Source: Halocatena pleomorpha
GTDB taxonomy: Archaea; Halobacteriota; Halobacteria; Halobacteriales; Haloarculaceae
Assembly: GCF_003862495.1 (NCBI RefSeq)
Contig: NZ_RRCH01000028.1
Location: forward strand, 186,001 to 250,000
DNA: 64,000 bases
Direction: 5' to 3'
Part shown: piece by piece, positions 34,950 through 43,680 of the stretch
How positions within the stretch are numbered: position 1 is the stretch's first letter
How the letters are laid out: each line of letters starts with the position of its first letter
Program-made: the position numbers and the translations under genes
The notes under the pieces: model-generated
What the model was told of the DNA's origin: nothing
The model's input: the letters and a program-made list of their open reading frames with translations, nothing else
Databases searched by the model: none

Positions 34950-35419
34950 TGACGAACGACGATAATCAATCGGATCACGGCATCGGATCGCTGTTCAATG
35001 GCCTGCTCGGAGTACTCACAGAAACGGACGGACGATACCAGGGAGTGAACAGTGGAGACACGGACATCGGACGGACGTGCGTCGGTCACGAGTTCTCGAT
35101 CGGGATCGGCACACTAGCCGACAGCGAAATCGAACGGCGGTCGATTAGTGTGCCGACGCAAAGCAACCCGACCACTGTCCGTTACGACGACATCGGAGCA
35201 GTAGTCGTGGTTGACCTCTGTGACGAAAACATCACTCCGGAAGAACTGGCGGGGGGCATCACCGATATGCATGGTGAACCTATTTTCGTGGTTGCCACTG
35301 GCCGCGAACTAATAGCGCGAGTCCCGCTCCGTCACGGCGACTTCGAGGTCGTGGACGCACGATTCAACAACGGTGTACTCGAAATTCGACTTCAGCGGAG
35401 AAATGATACTAATAAGTGA
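34949..35419 (+). CDS. gvpH: Gas vesicle protein GvpH
   Basis: A 156-residue protein. Residues about 8-25 (HGIGSLFNGLLGVLTE) match the GvpH N-terminus, and the C-terminal half (VRYDDIGAVVVVDLCDENIT, then FEVVDARFNNGVLEIRLQ) has the small-heat-shock-like fold of the family. GvpH is dispensable in Halobacterium but helps keep structural proteins in order. The usual partner gene gvpI, expected directly downstream, is missing; gvpJ follows after 14 nt. Confidence 0.88.
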   Translation: MTNDDNQSDHGIGSLFNGLLGVLTETDGRYQGVNSGDTDIGRTCVGHEFSIGIGTLADSEIERRSISVPTQSNPTTVRYDDIGAVVVVDLCDENITPEELAGGITDMHGEPIFVVATGRELIARVPLRHGDFEVVDARFNNGVLEIRLQRRNDTNK

Positions 35420-35433
35420 CATAGGTGATGCTA

Positions 35434-36054
35434 ATGAGTAATCAACATAGAAATCGGAACAACAGTCCGACTCGAACACAGAATGATTTGGCAGAAATCG
35501 TCGAGATGCTACTTGAGAAAGGCGTCGTCATTAACGCCGACATTGCGGTGACGATCGGTGACGCCGAACTCTTGGGAATCCAGCTCCGGGCGGCGCTCGC
35601 GTCGTTTGAGACGGCTTCGAAGTATGGTCTCGAATTCCCCACCGGAACGGATATGCAACGCGTTGCAGAAGCTGCTGGACAGAAAACGATCGACACACAC
35701 ACAAAAAGCGACGAAGAGGAGCAGGAGAGCCAAGTCTCTGAACTCGAAGACCAAGAACGGGAACAAGAACCGGACGGTGGCACACCCGTTGCACCGCTTT
35801 TCCAGCCGCCGATCACGGACAACGCCCCATGGCTGAATTCCCCACCGATCACTGGGGATCAAGACGACCTAGAGACGGACGAGAAGATGTACTCTACGGA
35901 CTGTCCGTGGATCGATCCAGCCGTATCGACGAGACCACGCCCGCGACGCTTGGGCATTGACATTCCATCGAACCAAACTAACGAATCCGACGCGACCGAG
36001 TCAGACGATGACGGGAACGCCGACGAGTGGGACGAATCTGAAGAAGAGCCATGA
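35434..36054 (+). CDS. gvpJ: Gas vesicle protein GvpJ with long acidic tail
   Basis: A 206-residue GvpA-related protein essential for assembly. The first 80 residues are the GvpJ core (LAEIVEMLLEKGVVINADIA, then ELLGIQLRAALASFETASKY). The rest, from about residue 85, is a long acidic and Pro-rich tail, roughly twice the length of ordinary GvpJ (about 100-115 residues). The ATG at 35434 is chosen; ATG at 35428 and GTG at 35425 are alternatives. Its stop overlaps the gvpK start by 4 nt. Confidence 0.9.
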   Translation: MSNQHRNRNNSPTRTQNDLAEIVEMLLEKGVVINADIAVTIGDAELLGIQLRAALASFETASKYGLEFPTGTDMQRVAEAAGQKTIDTHTKSDEEEQESQVSELEDQEREQEPDGGTPVAPLFQPPITDNAPWLNSPPITGDQDDLETDEKMYSTDCPWIDPAVSTRPRPRRLGIDIPSNQTNESDATESDDDGNADEWDESEEEP

Positions 36055-36380
36055 CGAGGATCGATGTCGACGGCGAGAACGCACGCGACGGGCTCATGAC
36101 GCTCGTCGTGACGCTCGTTGAGCTACTAGTGGATGCGATGGAACGCGAAGCACTCCGTCGAATGGAGTCCGGGATGCTCACTGACGAGGAGGTAGAGCGA
36201 CTCGGTACACAGCTTGCGTCGCTCGAAGCGGAGATTGATCGGTTGAAAACTGACGAAGGAATCGACAGATCGGTCGACGATCTTCGTGGCGAGCTAAACG
36301 GACTCGTTGACGATCTCGTCCACCGAGTCGACGACTCACACCAATCACACCCTGGTTATAGCCTGTTCAAGGATGAATGA
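36051..36380 (+). CDS. gvpK: Gas vesicle protein GvpK
   Basis: A 109-residue protein of normal length. The family signature is clear: GLMTLVVTLVELLVDAMERE ALRRMESG near residues 14-41, followed by a charged coiled region (LASLEAEIDRLKTDEGIDRS). It is one of the essential assembly proteins and is coupled to gvpJ upstream and gvpL downstream by short overlaps. Confidence 0.92.
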   Translation: MTRIDVDGENARDGLMTLVVTLVELLVDAMEREALRRMESGMLTDEEVERLGTQLASLEAEIDRLKTDEGIDRSVDDLRGELNGLVDDLVHRVDDSHQSHPGYSLFKDE

Positions 36381-37221
36381 CACTACCATCAAAGAGGGTC
36401 GCTACCTCTACTGTGCCGTATCAATTCCCGATCAAAAGCCCGATTTTTCGGTTACAGGTGTTGATGACGAGCCAACAACACTCATTCCTATTGATGATGT
36501 AGGAGTGGTCGTCCACGAGTGCAATAACTTATACGATACTGACGAGGTTGATCTCCTTCGTAAATGGCTGCTTCAACACCAGCAAGTGGTCGATGCTGTC
36601 GGTGAACGTTTTGGGACACCACTGCCATTTCGATTCGATACGATCATTCAAGGGAATGATGATCGCGTTCGTGAGTGGGCGTACGAGGAGGCAGATGCGC
36701 TCTCTCGTTATCTCGACACGCTCTCCGGCCTCTGGGAGTACCACATAGATGTCATGATAGAAGATAACGAACTCGAAGCTGGTCTCGAAGAAAGAGACGA
36801 GCGGCTCCAAGAACTCACAACGCGTATCAATGATTCCGGAAGCGGCGACGGCACGAACTTCCTGCTCGAAAAACAATACAACCAGCGCCTTGCCACGTTG
36901 AAGCGCCGTCGGCGTGATGAACGGGCGAGAACCCTTCGCAATCGTCTCTCAGATATCACCTACGAGATACATGATCGAGACACCGGTGAACGGTCGATCA
37001 ATCTCACAGATAGCAAGGGTGATGAAAGCGACCGAATGACTTCCCAATTGACTCGGCTGACGCTGCTCGCGCATGAAAACCGCGAGAAGGAGATTGGTGA
37101 CATACTCGACGACGTCGCCGCAGAACCCGGGGTCACGGTCCGCTTTACTGGTCCGTGGCCGCCTTATACGTTCACGCCGGCGATCGGAGACGAACTGGAG
37201 AGTGAACATGCGACCGACTAA
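36373..37221 (+). CDS. gvpL: Gas vesicle protein GvpL
   Basis: A 282-residue GvpF/GvpL-family protein, the expected GvpL length. It begins EGRYLYCAVSIPD, has the conserved GTPLPFRFDTIIQG near residue 85, and closes VRFTGPWPPYTFTPAIG. The central part is an Arg/Glu-rich helix. GvpL is thought to act as the hub that binds the other assembly proteins. The ATG at 36373 lies 8 nt inside gvpK and matches the family N-terminus. Confidence 0.92.
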   Translation: MNDTTIKEGRYLYCAVSIPDQKPDFSVTGVDDEPTTLIPIDDVGVVVHECNNLYDTDEVDLLRKWLLQHQQVVDAVGERFGTPLPFRFDTIIQGNDDRVREWAYEEADALSRYLDTLSGLWEYHIDVMIEDNELEAGLEERDERLQELTTRINDSGSGDGTNFLLEKQYNQRLATLKRRRRDERARTLRNRLSDITYEIHDRDTGERSINLTDSKGDESDRMTSQLTRLTLLAHENREKEIGDILDDVAAEPGVTVRFTGPWPPYTFTPAIGDELESEHATD

Positions 37222-37450
37222 ACGGGACGACGACGCGGTCGTTGACCTACTTGACGTGATCCTCCGCGACGGGGCCGTTCTCGAAGCCGACGCTATCATC
37301 ACCGTCGCTGACATCCCGCTCGTCGGACTCAAACTTCGAGCAGCGCTTGCAGGTATGACCACGATGACCGAATACGGGATTTTTGAGGGTTGGGACTGGC
37401 AATACCGGCGTCGAGCCCGTGACGAATTCACCGGAGAAGATCAACCGTAG
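37208..37450 (+). CDS. gvpM: Gas vesicle protein GvpM
   Basis: An 80-residue GvpA-like protein, normal GvpM length. The core reads VVDLLDVILRDGAVLEADAI followed by IPLVGLKLRAALAGMTTMTE. It is one of the essential minor proteins, possibly at vesicle nucleation. The start overlaps the end of gvpL by 14 nt, and it closes the right arm. Confidence 0.92.
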   Translation: MRPTKRDDDAVVDLLDVILRDGAVLEADAIITVADIPLVGLKLRAALAGMTTMTEYGIFEGWDWQYRRRARDEFTGEDQP

Positions 37451-37540
37451 TCGAAACAGAGCGAATAAATAGTAGATGTGTAGTTTGGTCACCCAATTGC
37501 GGTGAGATATATTGGCGCTGAGGTGGATTGACACCGGTGC

Positions 37541-37924
37541 TCACTTTGACTGCCGTCTATCGAGTTCGTCTAAGAGTTGATTCGTAAGCGACCAGAGTTC
37601 CGCATCCGATATATCATCAAGATATTCAGATGGGTCGCCCTGTGATTTCTCATCATCCGACTCGCTTTTGGTGTCTATCGCCTCTTCGTCTTCACTGACT
37701 CCAGATTCATCTTTACGTTCCACCTCATTCACGCTGGTCGATGTGAGCGCGTTTCGAAGATACCCGATGGCGGTCGTACGATGTGACGGCTCTTCGTCTT
37801 TCATATCCGATTCATCCATACTCTGGGACGAAATAACTGCTTCAAGCTTTTGTCCAAATACATCACCTATTTTCTGACCAATAATTGATCCAACTGCGCT
37901 CGCAATTTTTCTTGTTACAGACAT
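37541..37924 (-). CDS. Hypothetical protein convergent with gvpM
   Basis: A 127-residue protein I do not recognise. The first 30 residues can form an amphipathic helix (RKIASAVGSIIGQKIGDVFG), perhaps for binding a membrane or the vesicle surface. The middle is a Ser/Asp/Glu-rich linker, and the last 30 residues (DISDAELWSLTNQLLDELDR) form a second helix. It faces gvpM with about 90 nt between. The linker composition resembles that of the extended Gvp proteins nearby, so it may belong to the same system. Confidence 0.5.
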   Translation of the reverse strand: MSVTRKIASAVGSIIGQKIGDVFGQKLEAVISSQSMDESDMKDEEPSHRTTAIGYLRNALTSTSVNEVERKDESGVSEDEEAIDTKSESDDEKSQGDPSEYLDDISDAELWSLTNQLLDELDRRQSK

Positions 37925-38321
37925 CTTCTCACCTTTATCGAAGTAATAACTGCCCTCATATCAGCATAAGCAGTATCTCATAAAGCGTTTTCGGCTGCGT
38001 GAACGAGAGACAGTACCAGCCCTGCGAAGAGCAGCCAGCACGATCTCCTCCCAGCCACTCGATGACTCAGCCGCGACAGGCCCGTTTTATTCGATCATGG
38101 TATGATAGTGTTGATTAATAATATATGCTAGAGAAAGCAGCGCTATCTGTGGTGGGTGCATCCCCACAGACAGACGAATAACAATCAAGAAAAACGATAT
38201 CAACCGTGACGGTGCCCAGGGACTGCCCAACTCGCCGCCGGCAGCAACTTAGTTACGTGAGACCAACTTCTATTCCGTTCACCCGGTTAGTCTACGTGTT
38301 GAGGGGCAATAACGAGTCACG
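37925..38321. other. Intergenic region
   Basis: No gene seen. The right end runs into the decayed CDF transporter, whose N-terminal coding part is missing here. Confidence 0.4.
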
Positions 38322-38690
38322 GACGTAGCAATTGATTCTATTGGATTTATCATTGAATTACTTGGTGGAATCGTGTTTGGCTCGGTTGCGCTCGTTGGCG
38401 ATGCCCTACACATGCTTTTTGATGCTTTGGCGTACATCATCGCCCTCGGTGCAATGATTATTGCACGCCGATCAAACCCATCTGGCAGGTGGACGTTCGG
38501 TCTCTTCCGAGTCGAACCGTTTGCGGCGTTTCTCAACGGTATCCTCCTTGTGCCGATGGTCCTCTTCCTCGTATACGAATCATACCAGCGCTATCTTTCG
38601 CCGGTTGAGATCGACCCTATGATGACACCAGTACTAGCGACTGGGGGACGTCTCATCAACGTCGGATCTGTCTACGTTCTGCAGGGATAA
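38322..38690 (+). pseudogene. Fragment of a CDF cation efflux transporter
   Basis: The frame reads SIGFIIELLGGIVFGSVALV, then GDALHMLFDALAYIIALGAM, the first membrane segments of a cation diffusion facilitator with the metal-binding Asp of HMLFD. Further on it reads VGSVYVLQG and stops. There is no start before the first segment (an in-frame stop lies just upstream at about 38313), and the second half of the protein is absent. It is a fragment of about 120 codons from a normal 300. Confidence 0.75.
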
Positions 38691-38763
38691 TCTATACATT
38701 ATAATTAATATTAACTCCGATATTGGGAGAACACATTAGCCGATGAACGTGGTATATCCTGCC

Positions 38764-39822
38764 ATGGACCTCAACAGGTATTTTGGCGAATTCACGAGTC
38801 GAGATTGGCAGACATCCGATGTAGCAACCGTTCGGATTGCGGTGATCGGTCTTGGTGAATTCGCCCGTGAACGAGCACTGCCTGCGATCCGCGACGCACA
38901 GTTCTGTGAAGCGACCGTGCTCGTCAGTGGCTCGCCACAGAAGGCTGCTGATCTCTCAAGCACTCTCGCCATCGATCGGGTTATCGATTACGAGGCGTAC
39001 CACGCTGGTGAGGCAGCAGAAGCGTACGACGCCGTCTACATTGCCACACCACCAGCGTTCCACCTAGAGTACGCAGAAACTGCTGCTCAATTAGGAAAAG
39101 ATATTCTTTGTGAAAAACCGTTGGCGGCGACGTTTAAGGGAGCTGAACGAATGGTTGATGTCTCGACAGATGTCGTCCTCATGACTGCTTATCGGTTACG
39201 GACGGAACCTGCAATCAGACGCATGCGCGAAGCGATCAGGGACGGTGTCATCGGCAAACCGGTCCAGATCCACAGCGGCTTCTCTACACAGATTCTTGAA
39301 TACACTGATCCGGAGTCGTGGCGACTTGATCCCGACATCGCGGGCGGTGGAGCGCTCATGGATCTCGGCGTGTATCCGTTGAACACGAGCCGATTCTTAC
39401 TCGATGCTGATCCTGTGGCAGTCAGCGCCGAAACTACTTCGTCAGGTCCGCCGTTTGATCTGGTTGATGAGCACGCCGCCGTCCAACTTACCTTTCCAGA
39501 GGGGGAGACCGCTTCCTGTACCGCGAGCTTCAACGCCCATCCAGACAGTCGACTTCACGTTCTCGGGACGGACGGGCAGTTGTTGCTCCGCTTTCCGTTC
39601 GGAGGTGATGTCTCACAGGAGATTATCATCGAACGTGGTGAGACTCACGCTCATTACACAGGTCCACCGGTCGATGAAGTCTGTGAAGAATTCGACTATT
39701 TCGCCCATTGTATCCACACTGAGATAGAATGTGAGTGTGATGGTGAAGAAGGACGAACCGATCTCCGGATCATCGAAGCCGCCTACACCGCCGCTGAGAC
39801 AAGTACGCAGGTTAGCCTGTAG
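38764..39822 (+). CDS. Gfo/Idh/MocA-family sugar dehydrogenase, D-xylose dehydrogenase-like
   Basis: A cytoplasmic NAD(P)-dependent oxidoreductase of about 352 residues. The Rossmann loop is VIGLGEFARERALPAI near residue 27, the catalytic Lys lies in ILCEKPLAATFKGAERMV near 115, and the C-terminal domain has GGGALMDLGVYPLNTSRFLL near 200. Overall it closely resembles the haloarchaeal Gfo6 D-xylose 1-dehydrogenase as I remember it. I chose the ATG at 38764, where the family N-terminus (MDLNRYFGEF) begins; 38743 is an alternative. No other xylose-pathway genes are adjacent, so the substrate is uncertain. Confidence 0.82.
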   Translation: MDLNRYFGEFTSRDWQTSDVATVRIAVIGLGEFARERALPAIRDAQFCEATVLVSGSPQKAADLSSTLAIDRVIDYEAYHAGEAAEAYDAVYIATPPAFHLEYAETAAQLGKDILCEKPLAATFKGAERMVDVSTDVVLMTAYRLRTEPAIRRMREAIRDGVIGKPVQIHSGFSTQILEYTDPESWRLDPDIAGGGALMDLGVYPLNTSRFLLDADPVAVSAETTSSGPPFDLVDEHAAVQLTFPEGETASCTASFNAHPDSRLHVLGTDGQLLLRFPFGGDVSQEIIIERGETHAHYTGPPVDEVCEEFDYFAHCIHTEIECECDGEEGRTDLRIIEAAYTAAETSTQVSL

Positions 39823-39823
39823 C

Positions 39824-40387
39824 TTAAGGAACACTGTACACCGACGTGAGTGCGACTAGCATTGCCAGCAAGCCGAGCACGAAGAACCCACTATTCGCGT
39901 ACTGATTCGCTGCCGGGATCGACGCAACATTGTACTGGCGCTCCGAAAACGGGCGAAACGGCTGCAATCCCATTGGTGTGATGATATCCCCGAGTAGGTG
40001 GGTCACAATCCCACCTGCTCCAACAGCAAACCCGATTACAGCCATTGTCGGGGCGTCGTACATCGTCAGTTGAGTTCCCCACCACGCGGCAGGCGTTCCA
40101 GTGGATGTCGCTACAGTCGATAGCCAGGTCGCAGTCGGGGAGAGAAAGTACTCACCAACAGCCCACCCTACCCCTGCGCAAACAGCACCGCTGAGCACCG
40201 CTGAGAACAACGAATGACTCGTCCCACGGTGTTCGAGCCAGCTGATTCCCTGGTCTTTGTCGGGGAGCCCCTGAATTACTAGGATCCCTGAGACTAACAG
40301 TGCCAGCATCGGCCGCTCAGGAAGCAACACGTAGTGTATCGGAGCGAGGACCAGTAACCCGATCCCGAAGTGTCCTCGTTTATACAT
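39824..40387 (-). CDS. Membrane-bound metal-dependent hydrolase (YdjM/DUF457 type)
   Basis: A 187-residue membrane protein with about five hydrophobic segments. The family signature HRGTSHSLFSA (residues about 53-63) provides metal-binding His residues, and a second set lies in THLLGDIITPMG near 130. Such proteins are linked to membrane lipid or stress functions, but the reaction is not established. Convergent with the sugar dehydrogenase, with their stops almost touching. Confidence 0.8.
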   Translation of the reverse strand: MYKRGHFGIGLLVLAPIHYVLLPERPMLALLVSGILVIQGLPDKDQGISWLEHRGTSHSLFSAVLSGAVCAGVGWAVGEYFLSPTATWLSTVATSTGTPAAWWGTQLTMYDAPTMAVIGFAVGAGGIVTHLLGDIITPMGLQPFRPFSERQYNVASIPAANQYANSGFFVLGLLAMLVALTSVYSVP

Positions 40388-40453
40388 GCTATTTACTCAC
40401 CTCGGATATCATCATCCCCAGTCCCTCCAACGGTCGGGTGACAATCCTACGTC

Positions 40454-40648
40454 TCATAACCGGTCACTCCGATCGTGATCGGGGTCGCTTAGACGGCTAA
40501 GCCGTTGGACGATGTACTGCCATGGAACCTCCGCGGTCAAGTACTCTGCTATCGGTATTTGTGTCTGGGCAGGGGTTACCCACCCTTCATACAATAGTTT
40601 GGGCAGTGCCGCGTCGAAATCGTTCGACTTCCGTGATGCAAGCGTCAT
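40454..40648 (-). CDS. Small hypothetical protein
   Basis: A 64-residue ORF starting at the ATG at 40648 (an in-frame ATG at 40669 also exists). It reads RKSNDFDAALPKLLYEGWVT, then AEYLTAEVPWQYIVQRLSRL, with normal haloarchaeal composition and acidic plus aromatic residues. It has no recognised family. It follows the sequence style of small regulatory proteins but lacks a clear helix-turn-helix. Confidence 0.5.
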   Translation of the reverse strand: MTLASRKSNDFDAALPKLLYEGWVTPAQTQIPIAEYLTAEVPWQYIVQRLSRLSDPDHDRSDRL

Positions 40649-40954
40649 TGTCTGGCTACTAATAACCATAGATATTTTAAATATATTTTGATATTATGGG
40701 GTGTCTATTACTACAAATATTATCCTATGATAATCTTAATAAAATTAATTATTTCACAGTATAGTAAGGTGGAATCTTAGTACCGGCGTGGTTCTGGCTC
40801 AGAGGATCACAGTTTATGACCCGAGCAACAAGAATCGAGCATAGATCCGGCCTATTTCTGGGAATTCCTACACGAGGTGAGAATACCACTCTCTTGCCAC
40901 GGCCACGATTCCGAAACCACTAGAGTCTTCTGTGCTCACTGAACTTTCATACAT
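40649..40954. other. Intergenic region, AT-rich left half
   Basis: No gene seen. Promoters for the flanking divergent genes are expected here; the stretch near 40670-40760 is very AT-rich. Confidence 0.4.
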
Positions 40955-41776
40955 ATGCCGGCAAACGACTTCCCACAATTCGGTCTTGGGACATATTCAG
41001 ACGACAACAAGGATTATTGGGCGGGGATCGTCGAATCAGCACTTGAGGTTGGATACCGCCATATTGATACAGCCCAGATTTATGATAATGAGGAATACGT
41101 CGGTGAAGGACTCAAAAACGCGTCCGTCTCCCGTGAAGACATCTTCGTCTCAACCAAAACGGTCCACGTTGATGTTCCGGGGCCTAGCCCTGATACAGAG
41201 GATATCCTCGCGGCCGCCAACGGGTGTCTGGAACGTCTTGGTCTCGACTACGTAGACATGTTATATGTCCACTGGCCTGTTGGTGTCTACGATCATGAAA
41301 CCGTTCTTCCAGCGTATGACCGTCTCTACGAGGAAGGAACGATCCGCCACGTGGGATTGAGCAATTTCACCCCGGAGTTACTCGATGAAGCACAGGAAAT
41401 CCTCAGTGCACCCGTCTTCGCTCACCAAGTCGAAATGCATCCCCTGCTCCAACAGGAAGAACTACACCGGTACGCTTACGAACACGACCACTGGCTCGTC
41501 GCCTACTCGCCGCTTGCGCAAGGAGAGATCTTCAACGTCCCGGAAATACAAGAAATTGCGGACAAACACGGCGTGAGTCCAGCGCAAGTAAGTCTCGCGT
41601 GGTTACTCTCGAAGGAGAACGTCGCCGTCATCCCACGGACGATGAATGAAGACCACCTTCAAAGCAACGTCGAGGCTCAGGATCTCGAACTCGATGCAGA
41701 CGACATCACGACGATCGACGCGATTGAACGTGAAAAACGGTGTATCGATCCTGATCACGGCCCATGGAATAAATAG
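40955..41776 (+). CDS. Aldo/keto reductase
   Basis: A 273-residue cytoplasmic TIM-barrel oxidoreductase using NADPH. All four catalytic residues are visible: Asp in HIDTAQIYDNEEYVG and its Tyr, Lys in IFVSTKTVH, and His in LYVHWPVG. The cofactor region is VAVIPRTMNEDHL near residue 225. Length is normal. It probably reduces aldehydes or sugars. It stands between the sugar dehydrogenase group and the second origin. Confidence 0.88.
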   Translation: MPANDFPQFGLGTYSDDNKDYWAGIVESALEVGYRHIDTAQIYDNEEYVGEGLKNASVSREDIFVSTKTVHVDVPGPSPDTEDILAAANGCLERLGLDYVDMLYVHWPVGVYDHETVLPAYDRLYEEGTIRHVGLSNFTPELLDEAQEILSAPVFAHQVEMHPLLQQEELHRYAYEHDHWLVAYSPLAQGEIFNVPEIQEIADKHGVSPAQVSLAWLLSKENVAVIPRTMNEDHLQSNVEAQDLELDADDITTIDAIEREKRCIDPDHGPWNK

Positions 41777-41976
41777 AGACGTTGGCTGTTGGTTCTGCCT
41801 TCTGGTGTGACTGAACGGAGCACGGCGCTTGTCCCCGACGATGTGGGTTATTCCTATTCTAGCGACATAGGCGACGGGGAGTTAGTGAACGAACTACAGC
41901 CACTCCGGACTCTCGGCCTCGAAGACGGTGCCGGTGTGACTTCAGTTTCTATAACAAGAGATGTGAGTGGGGGGGA

Positions 41977-42026
41977 GGGGGAGGGGGGATCAGAGTGTAA
42001 CGTTCTACAGCAGTCCCCCCTCCCCC
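41977..42026. repeat. G-rich/C-rich inverted repeat with an origin B repeat
   Basis: GGGGGAGGGGGG (41977-41988) and CCCCCCTCCCCC (42015-42026) are exact complements 26 nt apart. The left arm is part of an inverted copy of the origin B repeat (reverse complement of TTACACTCTGAT plus C-rich tail, 41983-42000). The G run extends left to 41969 and could also fold as a G-quadruplex. Confidence 0.7.
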
Positions 42027-42329
42027 GTCCAACCTCCACGTCAGCGATGGGTGACTTCCATAATATCGGCTAGAGATACACCCACACTAGAGATTTCCTA
42101 GAAAGGCAATTGCAGTGGTTCCCCTAGACATCACGTAGAGATATTCGCGTTATTATAACGTTTTCTATTAACGTTAGGTAAGTAAGTAGGGGTAATAGTA
42201 GAATAGATAGGCTAAGAATGCGTTTAACGTGGAAATTGCTTACTTACCTTTGTCTCCTAGAATCCCTGTTTAGACCCCTCTTTATGTTACTATCCATGTT
42301 CGATTTTCTCCACCCCCTCTCTCTTCTAT

Positions 42330-42351
42330 TTACACTCCGATCCCCCCTCCC
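42330..42351 (+). repeat. Origin B repeat, direct copy near the initiator gene
   Basis: TTACACTCCGAT followed by CCCCCCTCCC, matching the copies at 43681 and 43723 with one change in the first 12 bases. Confidence 0.7.
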
Positions 42352-42383
42352 ATCACTCTCTTCACTCTCTTCACTCCCATGGA

Positions 42384-42391
42384 TTTATATA
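42384..42391 (+). promoter_or_regulatory. TATA box of Orc1/Cdc6 gene B
   Basis: TTTATATA about 30 nt upstream of the ATG at 42418. It lies inside the longer frame that starts at 42379, so the shorter protein with a leaderless message is more likely. Confidence 0.55.
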
Positions 42392-42417
42392 GACACGGTG
42401 TATGGAGTCGCTTATTC

Positions 42418-43671
42418 ATGGAATCCTTCGGTGGCGAACAGGGAATTTATGAAAATGTCGACATCCTCGATCCGGAGCCGGATACGTACAAACCGACCGA
42501 ACTTCCGGAGCGAGAGGACGAACTCTCAAGGATTCACTCGGCATTGCGACCTATTACTCTTGGTGGATCACCGAGGAATATCCTCGTGTACGGTCCAACT
42601 GGACAAGGGAAGACCGTCGGGGTGAACCTCAAAACAGAGCAACTCCAGCAGTGGGCGGCGAGCGAGGATGACATCACTCTCACAGTGTTGCGCGTCAGTT
42701 GTAAGGGGGCCGGCAAATCATGGAATGTGCTTGCTGAACTCGTCAAGAAGGCGCGTGAAGTACGGTACAACAAAACCGTTGAAAAGCCACGTGGCCCAAC
42801 TAAAGTCGAACTATTCGAGATGCTCTCAGAGGATCTTCAGGTAATTGGGGGCATGGTAATTATAGTTCTTGACGAGATTGATGGAATTCAACAAGACGAC
42901 TACGTTCTCTACGAACTTCCCCGAGCCTCAATCGAGAAGGTTTCAGTAGGGGTAATCGGCATAACGAACGATTACCAGTTCCACGAAAATCTCGACGCTG
43001 ATATCCGATCCTCACTCGGAAGTCGGGAAGTCGTGTTCAGCCCCTACGACGCGAATCAGCTTCGGGACATTCTTGCTCGACGAGCCGCTCATGCTCTCCG
43101 AAACACGTATTTCGAAGACAGCATCAAGGATTCACAGCATCTTCGGAGTGAAGTCCTCACGGAGGATGTTATTCCCCTCTGTGCAGCCCTCGCTGGGCAA
43201 GATACGGGGGATGCTCGACAAGCCATTCATCTCCTGTCGACGGCGTGTGATTTGGCACTGGACGATGGACGCGAGACTGTTGAGGAGACCCACGTACGGA
43301 ACGCTCGTGAAGAGATTCAGGAGGAAACGATCGGGAAAGGAATCCGTGGTGAAACCACACAGCGGAAAATAGCGTTACTGACCGTTCTCGAAGCAGATCT
43401 GGCTGGAGAAACTCCTGAGGGGACAACACAACTCTACTGTCGGTACAAGCGGTTGACGAAGCTGATTGGAACAGATACCTACCAGCAGGGAACATTCCGA
43501 GAAAAGCTGAATGATTTAGTACATGGAAACATTCTTGAGGGTGATCGTCATGGACGTGGTCGAGGACGTGGGATGACGAATCTGTATAGTCTTGCAGTCG
43601 ATCCAACACTCGTGATCGATAAGGTTGGTGAGGATGCCCGACTGAGTGAGATCACCGAACAACTCGAATAG
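42418..43671 (+). CDS. orc1: Orc1/Cdc6 replication initiator B
   Basis: A 417-residue AAA+ initiator. Walker A is GPTGQGKT (near residue 58), Walker B is MVIIVLDEIDGIQ (near 145), sensor 1 is GITND, and the sensor 2 region is DARQAIHLLSTACDLA near 260. The C-terminal winged helix begins TQRKIALLTVLEADLAGETP. It binds origin DNA and recruits the replicative helicase. The start at 42418 is supported by the TATA box. Its flanking repeats are unrelated to those of initiator A, implying a separate specificity. Confidence 0.92.
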   Translation: MESFGGEQGIYENVDILDPEPDTYKPTELPEREDELSRIHSALRPITLGGSPRNILVYGPTGQGKTVGVNLKTEQLQQWAASEDDITLTVLRVSCKGAGKSWNVLAELVKKAREVRYNKTVEKPRGPTKVELFEMLSEDLQVIGGMVIIVLDEIDGIQQDDYVLYELPRASIEKVSVGVIGITNDYQFHENLDADIRSSLGSREVVFSPYDANQLRDILARRAAHALRNTYFEDSIKDSQHLRSEVLTEDVIPLCAALAGQDTGDARQAIHLLSTACDLALDDGRETVEETHVRNAREEIQEETIGKGIRGETTQRKIALLTVLEADLAGETPEGTTQLYCRYKRLTKLIGTDTYQQGTFREKLNDLVHGNILEGDRHGRGRGRGMTNLYSLAVDPTLVIDKVGEDARLSEITEQLE

Positions 43672-43680
43672 GATAGCTCC

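Larger units (their letters stand above)
41777..42383. other. Candidate replication origin, left flank of Orc1/Cdc6 gene B
   Basis: A 600-bp region with no gene. It contains a G-rich block and its 12-bp inverted repeat (41977-42026), an AT-rich stretch (42145-42225) and a 10-bp inverted repeat GGTAAGTAAG/CTTACTTACC (42177-42186 and 42239-42248). A CT-rich tract follows (42240-42380). C-rich repeats found here and beyond the gene suggest binding sites for initiator B. Confidence 0.65.

Noticed and set aside
42379-42417. Upstream in-frame start for Orc1/Cdc6 gene B at 42379.
   Set aside because: The region contains a strong TATA box 30 nt before the next ATG, so it is probably promoter DNA.
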